Source of the DNA: Rouxiella sp. WC2420
Lineage (GTDB): Bacteria; Pseudomonadota; Gammaproteobacteria; Enterobacterales; Enterobacteriaceae
Direction: 5' to 3'
Length of the DNA: 64,000 bases
Assembly (NCBI RefSeq): GCF_041200025.1
Contig: NZ_CP165628.1
Location: 1,550,001-1,614,000, forward strand
In this document: positions 8,979 through 16,348 of the stretch, piece after piece
Position numbering within the stretch: position 1 is the first letter of the stretch
Layout of the letters: each line of letters opens with the position of its first letter
Notes under the pieces: generated by a model
The model's database searches: none
The model's input: the letters and a program-made list of their open reading frames with translations, nothing else
What the model was told of the DNA's origin: nothing
Program-made: the position numbers and the translations under genes

Positions 8979-9606
8979 CCCATTAATCGATAAACTTAGC
9001 GCATCGGCCCAGCCGGTGAAACGCATCTGGCCGACGAGCTGGCGGGTGGCAGCCTGGATAGCCGCAGTGTTGCCCTGCGGCATGCTGACTAGCTGGGGCT
9101 TACACAATAAATTTACCGACTGGTCGCAAACTGGCTCTCTTTTGGCGCTCCTTTCTCTGCTGCTGGCTTTCGTTATCGGCGCTATCGCGATTGCTGCGGC
9201 CTTTAATCTGAGTATCGCCGGGCGGCAGCCGATGCGATTAAAGTGGGCAGCACTGCTCGCCGTGATCTGGCTGGCGGTCAATCTGCTCAATACCTCTTTT
9301 TCCAGCGATCACGCGGGGATAGGCAAGTTCGGAGAAGGGCTGCATTGCTATCTTTTTATGTTGTCGGCTAGCCTGCCGATGATTGTTATTTCAATTGTTG
9401 GCCTTTACCGCACCCGTTCTCTCTATCCCGGGCAAACTCTTGCGCTGGCTGGGTGTGGCATTGCGTTCATGTCATCAACGTTGCTTACGCTGTGTCATGA
9501 TATTCACCTGCACAGCCTGGATTTTGCCATGCATCTCGCCGCGGGTATTACCATAGTTATCATTACCATGCTTTCCGGGCGTCGATGGATTCGTTTGAGC
9601 GAATAG
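8965..9606 (+). CDS. nrsF: NrsF-like (DUF1109) membrane anti-sigma factor
   Basis: A 213-residue polytopic membrane protein with about six hydrophobic segments and a short cytoplasmic N-terminus (RSHDPLIDKLSASAQPVKR), which in this family holds the ECF sigma factor. Periplasm-facing cysteines seen in LPCGML, LHCYLF and TLCHDIH are candidates for the redox or metal sensing reported for NrsF. It overlaps the sigma gene by 14 bp, implying coupled translation and a fixed ratio. The symbol is by family, not proven orthology. Confidence 0.82.
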   Translation: MRSHDPLIDKLSASAQPVKRIWPTSWRVAAWIAAVLPCGMLTSWGLHNKFTDWSQTGSLLALLSLLLAFVIGAIAIAAAFNLSIAGRQPMRLKWAALLAVIWLAVNLLNTSFSSDHAGIGKFGEGLHCYLFMLSASLPMIVISIVGLYRTRSLYPGQTLALAGCGIAFMSSTLLTLCHDIHLHSLDFAMHLAAGITIVIITMLSGRRWIRLSE

Positions 9607-9620
9607 ACTGAGGAGTGACA

Positions 9621-10121
9621 ATGACTACTAAACCTATTGCAGTTGGCATCGCAAACTTAGGTGATCTGAACGGGATTATGCTGTTACAGGAGCAAAATCT
9701 GGCGATCAACAATGGCACACTTTCCTCGGGTCTCGCTGAAGAAACCATTAAGTTAATGATGCAGGAGATGCCGATTATCGTGGCGCGGCAAGGGGATGAC
9801 GTCGTGGGTTTTATGATGTCAGCCACGTTGGAACGTAATGCGAATATACCCATTGTGCATGCCATGCTTTCAGTTTATCGCGGTGGGGATAATGCGTATC
9901 TCTATGGGCCGGTCTGCGTTAGCGAAAAAGCCAGAAATAAAGGCTTGGCAAAGAAAATGTTCGAAGAGTTGAAATTACAGATTAAAGGGCGGCAAGGAGT
10001 GTTATTTATTCGTAATGATAATGCACCTTCAATCAATGCCCATAAAAATATGGGCATGCAAGCCGTGGCGGAATTTAGTTATAACGATGCTGCATACACC
10101 GTATTTTCATTCTTTAGCTGA
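9621..10121 (+). CDS. GNAT-family N-acetyltransferase
   Basis: A 166-residue single-domain acetyltransferase. The acetyl-CoA-binding motif A is recognisable in LYGPVCVSEKARNKGLAKKMF (about 97-117), followed by a typical FIRNDNAPSINAHKNMGM segment. The ATG at 9621 is preferred over the in-frame GTG at 9615 because AGGAG at 9611-9615 is then 5 nt away. It follows the anti-sigma gene by 14 bp on the same strand and may be the last gene of that operon. The acceptor is unknown. Confidence 0.8.
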   Translation: MTTKPIAVGIANLGDLNGIMLLQEQNLAINNGTLSSGLAEETIKLMMQEMPIIVARQGDDVVGFMMSATLERNANIPIVHAMLSVYRGGDNAYLYGPVCVSEKARNKGLAKKMFEELKLQIKGRQGVLFIRNDNAPSINAHKNMGMQAVAEFSYNDAAYTVFSFFS

Positions 10122-10183
10122 AATATCATCTGCGATGACTTGATAGCGCAGCTATTTCCGCCACTATTATATTAATTAATTAA

Positions 10184-10864
10184 TTAATTAGCTAGCTGCT
10201 TCAGCAACGCTTCTGCCGTAGCGGCTGACGATCCCGGATTCTGGCCGGTAATCAGCAAGCCATCGATGACCACATAAGAGTTCCAATCATCAGCTTTGGA
10301 ATAAATCCCGCCCAGTTTTTTTAGCTCATCTTCAACCAGGAAAGGCACCACGTTGGTCAACTGAACTCCTTCCTCTTCAGAGTTGGTAAAGCCTGTGACT
10401 TTCTTGCCAGCGACTAAAGGCTGGCCATTTGCCGCCTTGACGTGGCGCAGTACGCCCGGTGCATGACACACCAGAGCGACAGGTTTTCCTGCACCGATAA
10501 AGGATTCGATCAGCGTAATTGAATGCTGATCTTCTGCCAGATCCCACAGCGGCCCGTGACCTCCAGGGTAAAATACACTGTCAAAATCATCCTGAGAAAC
10601 GCTGTCCAGGCGCACCGTGGTGGCGAGCTGCGCGGTGGCTGCAGCATCGGCTTCAAAGCGGTGGGTCAGCTCAGTCTGGAACATTGGCTCGTTGCTTTTC
10701 GGGTCCAGCGGTGGATTGCCGCCTTTTGGCGAAGCCAGAGTGATCTCCGCGCCTGCGTCCTTGAAAGCGTAATAAGGTGCAGCCAATTCCTCGAGCCAGA
10801 AGCCGGTTTTCTTGCCAGTGTCGCCCAGTTGGTCATGTGAGGTGAGAACCATAAGAATTTTCAT
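10184..10864 (-). CDS. DJ-1/PfpI-family protein (type 1 glutamine amidotransferase-like)
   Basis: A 226-residue protein of the DJ-1/PfpI superfamily, larger Hsp31-like branch. The nucleophile elbow is LVCHAPG with Cys133 followed by His134. Glu25/Glu26 in GFWLEE matches the conserved acidic partner, and the GGHGPLWD loop (102-108) is typical. Members act as glyoxalase III-like or protein-repair enzymes; the exact role is not predictable. The stop codon sits inside an ATTA repeat (10171-10190). A LysR gene is divergent 170 bp away and is a likely regulator. Confidence 0.87.
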   Translation of the reverse strand: MKILMVLTSHDQLGDTGKKTGFWLEELAAPYYAFKDAGAEITLASPKGGNPPLDPKSNEPMFQTELTHRFEADAAATAQLATTVRLDSVSQDDFDSVFYPGGHGPLWDLAEDQHSITLIESFIGAGKPVALVCHAPGVLRHVKAANGQPLVAGKKVTGFTNSEEEGVQLTNVVPFLVEDELKKLGGIYSKADDWNSYVVIDGLLITGQNPGSSAATAEALLKQLAN

Positions 10865-11034
10865 TGTTAATTCCTTAATTGCTTTAAGAATTTATGTAGC
10901 GCAGGGGATTTCCCGCTGTCAGCTGTATAACTCAGGGAAACGTCTTCGTTTCGGACAAACGCATCATCTCCCTCAGTGACATATTTCGGAAATTTATTTA
11001 TATTATTTCAGATATTCATATTGGAAATATCTAG

Positions 11035-11955
11035 ATGAAATACGATCTGAATTTACTGCCAGTTTTGGTCGCGCTGATGGAAGAACGCAACGTGACTCGC
11101 GCCGCTGAACGGCTTGGCATGACGCAACCCGCGCTTTCCAATGCGTTAAATCGTCTACGCGATATGCTGCACGACCCTTTATTTATTCGTGAACGTTACG
11201 GTATGCGCCCGACACAGATGGCCGAGGAGCTGATGCCGGTGATCACAACTGCGCTGGCAAGCCTTGATGATGTGATACAGGGTCAGCAGGAGTTCGACCC
11301 CTCGAAAACCACGCGGCTGTTTACTCTCGCGCCGAACAGTTATGTCGAGTTTGTGCTGATGCCCGCACTGGTGGCGCGGCTACGTGAGTCTGCGCCGGGT
11401 ATTCGTGTTCGACTGATGCCTTTTGGTAATGACTTGATTGAAACCGGCGTGATTTCCGGTACTACGGATATGGTGCTGGGAAGAATCGTTGATGCGCCGA
11501 ATAATATGGTGGTGCAGCATTTAATTGATGAAGGACTGGCTTGCGTGGTGCGTGCCGACCATCCTGAAATTGGCAATCACTTAACGGCTGAACAGTATGA
11601 GCGAATTAAACATGTTAACGTGCTGCCTCCCGGCCGGATGCGCGCCGGGCTTTATCAGGCTCTGGAACAGCAGGGATTAAAACGCCAGGTCGCCGTTTCG
11701 GTCACCCATTTTTTAGCCGTTCCGGAAATGATCGCCGTCACCGATTATTGCGCCACGCTGCCGGGATTAATTTGCCGACATCTGGCCAAAGACCCAAGGC
11801 TTAAAGTTATTCCTGCTCCCGTCAATCTCGGTACTTTTCCGGTCGAAATGGGCTGGCATGTTCGCTACCGACACGACCCGGCTCATCGCTGGTTGCGCTC
11901 ATTGATTGGCAGTCTGGCTAAAGAACTGCTAGCGGGGAGCGAGTCGTCAGCGTAA
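11035..11955 (+). CDS. LysR-family regulator, NodD-like subgroup
   Basis: A 306-residue LysR protein whose opening (KYDLNLLPVLVALMEERNV, then TRAAERLGMTQPALSNALNRL) and DPLFIRERYGMRPT segment are typical of the NodD/NahR-like branch. The helix-turn-helix lies at about 20-43. The substrate-binding domain follows with LAPNSYVEFVLMPAL near residue 104. It is divergent from the DJ-1/PfpI gene and probably controls it. The next gene downstream, AraC-type, is convergent and only 7 bp away. Confidence 0.88.
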   Translation: MKYDLNLLPVLVALMEERNVTRAAERLGMTQPALSNALNRLRDMLHDPLFIRERYGMRPTQMAEELMPVITTALASLDDVIQGQQEFDPSKTTRLFTLAPNSYVEFVLMPALVARLRESAPGIRVRLMPFGNDLIETGVISGTTDMVLGRIVDAPNNMVVQHLIDEGLACVVRADHPEIGNHLTAEQYERIKHVNVLPPGRMRAGLYQALEQQGLKRQVAVSVTHFLAVPEMIAVTDYCATLPGLICRHLAKDPRLKVIPAPVNLGTFPVEMGWHVRYRHDPAHRWLRSLIGSLAKELLAGSESSA

Positions 11956-11962
11956 AGACGGA

Positions 11963-12982
11963 TCAGTGCGAGGAAACGAACGCCGAGGCTGCATGAGCCG
12001 GAGGGACGGCAAAATTTTCCCGCATGCGGCGAGTCTCTTCCGCGGGAGGTAAGCCAAACAGCCGTTTGAACTCTCGGTTGAATTGCGAAGGGCTTTCATA
12101 GCCAACCGACTGGCTGGCGACTGCCGCCGTAATGCCTTGGCGGACCATCATCAACCGCGCCTGATGTAAACGTGTCGACTTGAGATATTGCATCGGTGAG
12201 GTCTGAGTTATCGCTTTGAAGTGACTATGAAAAGTCGGCACGCTCATGCCTGCTTCCTCGGCCAGTTGGGCCAAATCCAGTCGCGTGGCGTAGGTTGCAT
12301 GAATACGCCGTAATGCTTTGCCAATCTTGCCAAATTGGCCCTGCATTCCAAGCGCCGCGCGCATCGCGTTCCCCTGTGCGCCAGACAGAATGCGGTAATA
12401 CATTTCGCGCACCAAAGCGGGCCCCAATATTGCCGCATCCAACGGGTTGCCCATCACTTCCAGAAAATGAAGTACTGATAATCTCAACGCAGGGTCCAGC
12501 GGGCTAGACATCATGCTTTCTGGCGAACCAGTGGGCTGTGGAACGCCGTGCCGCTCCATTTCAATGAGCAATTCAGCCGCTAACTGGAAATCCAGATGTA
12601 AATAAATAGCCAGTAAAGGGCTCTTGGGTGAAGCATCTGTTTCCATTACAAACGGCACAGGAACAGAAACCGCCAGATAATGCTGTTGATCATAAACGTA
12701 AGTCTTATCGCCAAAATATCCGCGTTTTGAACCCTGACAGACAATGACAATCCCGGGATCGTAAAGCACCGGAGTCCTTGCCAGTGGGCGATTGGAACGC
12801 AGAAAACGCACGTCTGGCAGGGCGGTCAGGTTATAACCCTCGTTTGGAGCCAGTATCAAAAGACGTTCAGCCATGCTTAACGGCACGGCCTCAAAACATC
12901 CTGTTTCAGTGCGATTGTCCTCCACGGCAAGTGTCCTCATAGTTTTAGGCAATAAAAAGAGAATATCTGGTCTAAAAAACAC
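11963..12982 (-). CDS. AraC-family transcriptional regulator
   Basis: A protein of up to 339 residues with an N-terminal AraC_N-type cupin (LAPNEGYNLTALPDVRFLRS through YDPGIVIVCQG) and a C-terminal pair of helix-turn-helix motifs. These are LAQLAEEAGMSVPTFHSHFKA and AVASQSVGYESPSQFNREFKRLFG. The start is uncertain: the GTG at 12982 has a GAG-rich leader, while the ATG at 12940 gives a 325-residue protein closer to family length but with no clear Shine-Dalgarno. The divergent SDR gene 49 bp away is the likely target. Confidence 0.87.
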   Translation of the reverse strand: MFFRPDILFLLPKTMRTLAVEDNRTETGCFEAVPLSMAERLLILAPNEGYNLTALPDVRFLRSNRPLARTPVLYDPGIVIVCQGSKRGYFGDKTYVYDQQHYLAVSVPVPFVMETDASPKSPLLAIYLHLDFQLAAELLIEMERHGVPQPTGSPESMMSSPLDPALRLSVLHFLEVMGNPLDAAILGPALVREMYYRILSGAQGNAMRAALGMQGQFGKIGKALRRIHATYATRLDLAQLAEEAGMSVPTFHSHFKAITQTSPMQYLKSTRLHQARLMMVRQGITAAVASQSVGYESPSQFNREFKRLFGLPPAEETRRMRENFAVPPAHAASAFVSSH

Positions 12983-13031
12983 TCACTCAAGAGAATAGTA
13001 TGCATACATCTCTTAACGAACGGGAGTTTTT

Positions 13032-13865
13032 ATGACTGTTTCTAAAATTATTTTAATCACTGGTGTCAGCAGCGGCTTTGGACGAGCTTTGGCGCAAGAA
13101 GCCTTAAATAGTGGCTATCGCGTAGTAGGCACCGTGCGTAACGACGCTGCAAAAACTGCCTTTGAAGCACTGAATACTGCACGGGCCTTTGCGCGTGTTC
13201 TTGATATCACTGATTTTAATGCGATTGAAGGGATTATTGCTGACGTTGAGGCCTCTATCGGGCCGATTGATGTACTGGTTAATAATGCCGGATACGGGCA
13301 CGAAGGCGTGATGGAAGAGTCACCGCTGGAAGACATGAAACGCCAGTTTGATGTCAATGTGTTTGGCGCAGTGGCAATGACCAAGGCCGTGGTTCCTTTT
13401 ATGCGCCAGCGTCGCCATGGGCATATCCTCAATATCACCTCGATGGGGGGATTTATCACCATGCCAGGTATCGCCTATTACTGTGGCAGCAAGTTCGCTT
13501 TGGAGGGGATTTCGGAAGTTTTAGGGAAAGAGCTAAAACCTTTTAATATTGCCGTCACCGCAGTAGCACCGGGCTCCTTTCGAACCGATTGGGCAGGGCG
13601 ATCAATGGTCAGGACACCGCGAACGATTGCTGATTACGATCCGTTGTTCGACCCTATTCGCCAGGCGCGAGAAGAGAAAAACGGCAAGCAGCTCGGCGAT
13701 CCGGCCAAAGCGGCGCGGGCGATGCTGGTGGCAATTGAGAGTGACTCGCCTCCGGCCCATTTGCTGCTGGGAAGCGACGCATTGGGCCTGGTACGTGACA
13801 AGCTTAAAGCTTTAGCCAGCGAAATTGATATCTGGGAAAGCGTTACGCGCTCAACGGATGGTTAA
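13032..13865 (+). CDS. Short-chain dehydrogenase/reductase
   Basis: A 277-residue classical SDR. The cofactor motif is TGVSSGFG (about 10-17), NNAG occurs near residue 84, and the catalytic Tyr and Lys lie in YYCGSKFALEG near 154-158. The C-terminus is longer than in simple SDRs, as in many oxidoreductases paired with AraC regulators. It is divergent from the AraC gene, which suggests regulation by it. Substrate unknown. Confidence 0.88.
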   Translation: MTVSKIILITGVSSGFGRALAQEALNSGYRVVGTVRNDAAKTAFEALNTARAFARVLDITDFNAIEGIIADVEASIGPIDVLVNNAGYGHEGVMEESPLEDMKRQFDVNVFGAVAMTKAVVPFMRQRRHGHILNITSMGGFITMPGIAYYCGSKFALEGISEVLGKELKPFNIAVTAVAPGSFRTDWAGRSMVRTPRTIADYDPLFDPIRQAREEKNGKQLGDPAKAARAMLVAIESDSPPAHLLLGSDALGLVRDKLKALASEIDIWESVTRSTDG

Positions 13866-14036
13866 TATTTAAAGCTTTAGATGTATTAAAAGGGTTAGCA
13901 TTTTTAACTCTTCATTCGTATATCTGCACCGGGAAGATTTTATTTGTATTATCATGGCCGTAGACACATGAAGCCTGTATTACGCGTTTTTATAGATTTT
14001 CTTAAGGCGACAAATGATTATGAAGGAAGGGCATAA

Positions 14037-14975
14037 ATGACCTCGAAGATTAAGTTGCTGGTTCTTAATACATTGAGCGAAGAACATCAGGCGGCTCTGG
14101 CGCAGGCCTGTATTACCACATTTGCGGCAACCCCCGAAACGCGTGCGGCTGTCATCAAAGAAAAAGGCGCTGAGTTTACTGCGGTGCTGACCATCGGCTT
14201 GCTGGGTTTGACCCGGGAAGAGATGCTATCTATGCCTTTTCTTAAGCTCATCTGCTGTATGGGCGCGGGTTATGAGGGTATTGATGTTCAGGCCGCTCGT
14301 TCATTGGGAATTACCCTCGTAAACGGTCGCGGCACCAATGATAACTGCGCGGCCGATCACGCCATGGGTCTGGTAATAGCGACTATGCGTAATTTCCGTA
14401 AACTCGATCAATTATGCCGCGACGGCGTTTGGCGCACTGCTATTGCTCAGCCGACCAATATTTCCGGCAAGCGAATGGGCATTTTTGGCTTAGGAATGAT
14501 CGGTGAGAAGATTGCCAAACGCGCGGCAGCATTCGACATGGAAATTGGTTATCACAATCGCAATCCAAAGCCGGAATCTACTTACACCTATTTTGATCAT
14601 TTGCTGGCGTTGGCCGAGTGGTGCGATGTATTGGTTTGCGCTGCTCCCGGCGGTGCAGAAACCATGCATATTATTGACTCGGCGGTGCTGTCCAGGCTAG
14701 GTCCTAAAGGTTATCTGATCAATATTGGTCGCGGTAGTCTGGTGGAAACGACTCTGCTTGCCGAGGCGCTACGTGATGGTGTCATCGCGGGTGCCGGGAT
14801 TGATGTTTATGAAACCGAGCCGGCGCGCCCCGAGGCGCTGCTTGAACTCGACAACTTGCTCATCACCCCGCATCTCGCCGGATGGTCTCCAGAAGCCACT
14901 CAGGCACAGCTGGATCTCGTATTGGCTAATCTTGACGGATATTTTTCCGGAAATGGTGCAATCACGCCGGTGTGA
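14037..14975 (+). CDS. D-2-hydroxyacid dehydrogenase (hydroxypyruvate/glyoxylate reductase type)
   Basis: A 312-residue NAD(P)-dependent D-isomer 2-hydroxyacid dehydrogenase. The Rossmann motif GIFGLGMIG lies near residue 150. Catalytic Arg, Glu and His are visible in INIGRGSLV, GIDVYETEP and ITPHLAGWSPE. GRGTNDNCAADHAMG is the conserved substrate-side loop. AAGGAAGG precedes the ATG. A strong hairpin terminator shared with the convergent exporter gene follows 8 bp after the stop. It probably reduces glyoxylate or hydroxypyruvate; no neighbour fixes the substrate. Confidence 0.88.
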   Translation: MTSKIKLLVLNTLSEEHQAALAQACITTFAATPETRAAVIKEKGAEFTAVLTIGLLGLTREEMLSMPFLKLICCMGAGYEGIDVQAARSLGITLVNGRGTNDNCAADHAMGLVIATMRNFRKLDQLCRDGVWRTAIAQPTNISGKRMGIFGLGMIGEKIAKRAAAFDMEIGYHNRNPKPESTYTYFDHLLALAEWCDVLVCAAPGGAETMHIIDSAVLSRLGPKGYLINIGRGSLVETTLLAEALRDGVIAGAGIDVYETEPARPEALLELDNLLITPHLAGWSPEATQAQLDLVLANLDGYFSGNGAITPV

Positions 14976-14982
14976 GGAGCAG

Positions 14983-15012
14983 TTAAAACCAACCATGGTG
15001 GGTTGGTTTTAA
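14983..15012. terminator. Bidirectional terminator
   Basis: A perfect 12-bp inverted repeat, TTAAAACCAACC and GGTTGGTTTTAA, with a 6-nt loop. It has A/T tracts at both ends and lies between convergent genes. Confidence 0.85.
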
Positions 15013-15020
15013 CAGGACGA

Positions 15021-16256
15021 TTATTCCACGACAGTAATCTGGCTACGTCGCTTTCTTTCTGTGAGAAATGCGCGTACCAGCCAGAGCCAAAGCAGGCCAC
15101 AGGCAAGATTGATCAGACTGAAACGCAGGCTGCCGCCGCTGAAGTAGGCGGCTTTCGAGCTCTCGATTCCCAGTGCAAACACCAAAATAGTGACCATCCC
15201 CACCATGGCCGCCACGCTGCCTTTTCCGGCACTGCTGGAAAATAGCGTCAGCCGATAAAGCCCGGCATTAATCAGCCCGGTTCCGAAGCCGTAAATGCTT
15301 AGTCCGGCGGTCAGCCAAAGGTAGCTGTGGCTATTAACTGCGGTGGCGATCGCCGCTATGGCTAAACCAAGGATAATTGGCCACGCTCCCAGTTTAAGCG
15401 GTTGCTCAATGGGCAGGCGGCTGGCGAGGCGGCCCAGAGTCAGGTTACCGGCGATCATGGCCACAAAAACCGGGATTTGAAGCAGCGCATAATCCATTTG
15501 GCTAACCCCCTGGTCATGGATAAGGATCACTGGCGACAGGGCAACCCAGGCAAGGCAAGGGATCGTCCCAATGCCAATTGCCAGCGAACCGCTCATGACT
15601 TGTCGATCCTTGAGCAAGGTGTAATAGCCTTTTGCCAAAGATTTCACCGAAACTGATGCATTTTTATCTCCTGACGTTTCAGGCATATAGCGCCATAGAC
15701 CCACCAGTGCTAAAGCCGTAACGCCGCCAAACGCCCAGAACATGGTGCGCCAGCCGCTGAAAGAGAGAAACGCGGCTCCGGCGATCGGTCCGGCCAAGGG
15801 AGCGAGCAATGACACGTTGGCCATCAGCGCCATAATTTTCACGCTGAGCGACTCCTCAAAGGCTTCCTGAATCGCGGCATAGCCCACTGCGCCGATAAAG
15901 CATAGGCTGACGCCTTGTAAAAAACGCATCAAAACGAATTGTTCAATGCTTTGCACCCAGTGGGTTGCAAAACAGGTCAGCATAAAAAATGCTACCCCGC
16001 AGAGCATTACCGGGCGGCGGCCAAGTTTGTCGGAAAGGGGGCCCAGCAGCCATTGCAGCATAATGCCGCCCATCAGGTAGGCGGTCAGTGAGGCCGAAAC
16101 CCACTCTGGCCCGACGTGAAACTCGCTGGTGACCAGCAACATGCCGGGCTGAATCATGTCATGCGCGATATAGGTGGCAAACTCAAACAGCACCAGCGAG
16201 ATCGGGAAAATCAACTGTCGACGGGTTAAGCTCGACGCGGGAACAAACACTGACAT
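15021..16256 (-). CDS. MdfA-like MFS transporter, candidate desferrioxamine exporter
   Basis: A 411-residue 12-helix major facilitator of the DHA1 group. Its close likeness to MdfA is seen in the DMIQPGMLLVTSEFHVG stretch, LLGPLSDKLGRRPVML (motif A) and FLQGVSLCFIGAVGYAAIQE (motif C region). The membrane-embedded acidic residue position of MdfA is held by Asp33 (AHDMIQPG). Because it follows dfoC on the same strand, it may export the siderophore as DfoS does in Pantoea. A terminator-like hairpin lies between it and dfoC, so its expression may be partly separate. Confidence 0.82.
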   Translation of the reverse strand: MSVFVPASSLTRRQLIFPISLVLFEFATYIAHDMIQPGMLLVTSEFHVGPEWVSASLTAYLMGGIMLQWLLGPLSDKLGRRPVMLCGVAFFMLTCFATHWVQSIEQFVLMRFLQGVSLCFIGAVGYAAIQEAFEESLSVKIMALMANVSLLAPLAGPIAGAAFLSFSGWRTMFWAFGGVTALALVGLWRYMPETSGDKNASVSVKSLAKGYYTLLKDRQVMSGSLAIGIGTIPCLAWVALSPVILIHDQGVSQMDYALLQIPVFVAMIAGNLTLGRLASRLPIEQPLKLGAWPIILGLAIAAIATAVNSHSYLWLTAGLSIYGFGTGLINAGLYRLTLFSSSAGKGSVAAMVGMVTILVFALGIESSKAAYFSGGSLRFSLINLACGLLWLWLVRAFLTERKRRSQITVVE

Positions 16257-16269
16257 TGCAAATCCTTCC

Positions 16270-16310
16270 CCAAAAAATGATAAAAAGCGCGGCCACTAGA
16301 GCGACCGCGC
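16270..16310 (-). terminator. Terminator-like hairpin between dfoC and the exporter
   Basis: Read on the minus strand, GCGCGG pairs with CCGCGC (16287-16292 with 16305-16310) and is followed by TTTTTATCATTTTTT. It could attenuate transcription from the dfo operon into the exporter gene. Confidence 0.6.
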
Positions 16311-16348
16311 CAACCTGTTCAGTGGTTATGCTGAGCAGTTGAAAGTTT

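Noticed and set aside
10171-10190. ATTA tandem repeat
   Set aside because: Only five short copies overlapping the end of the DJ-1/PfpI gene; probably low-complexity sequence without function.
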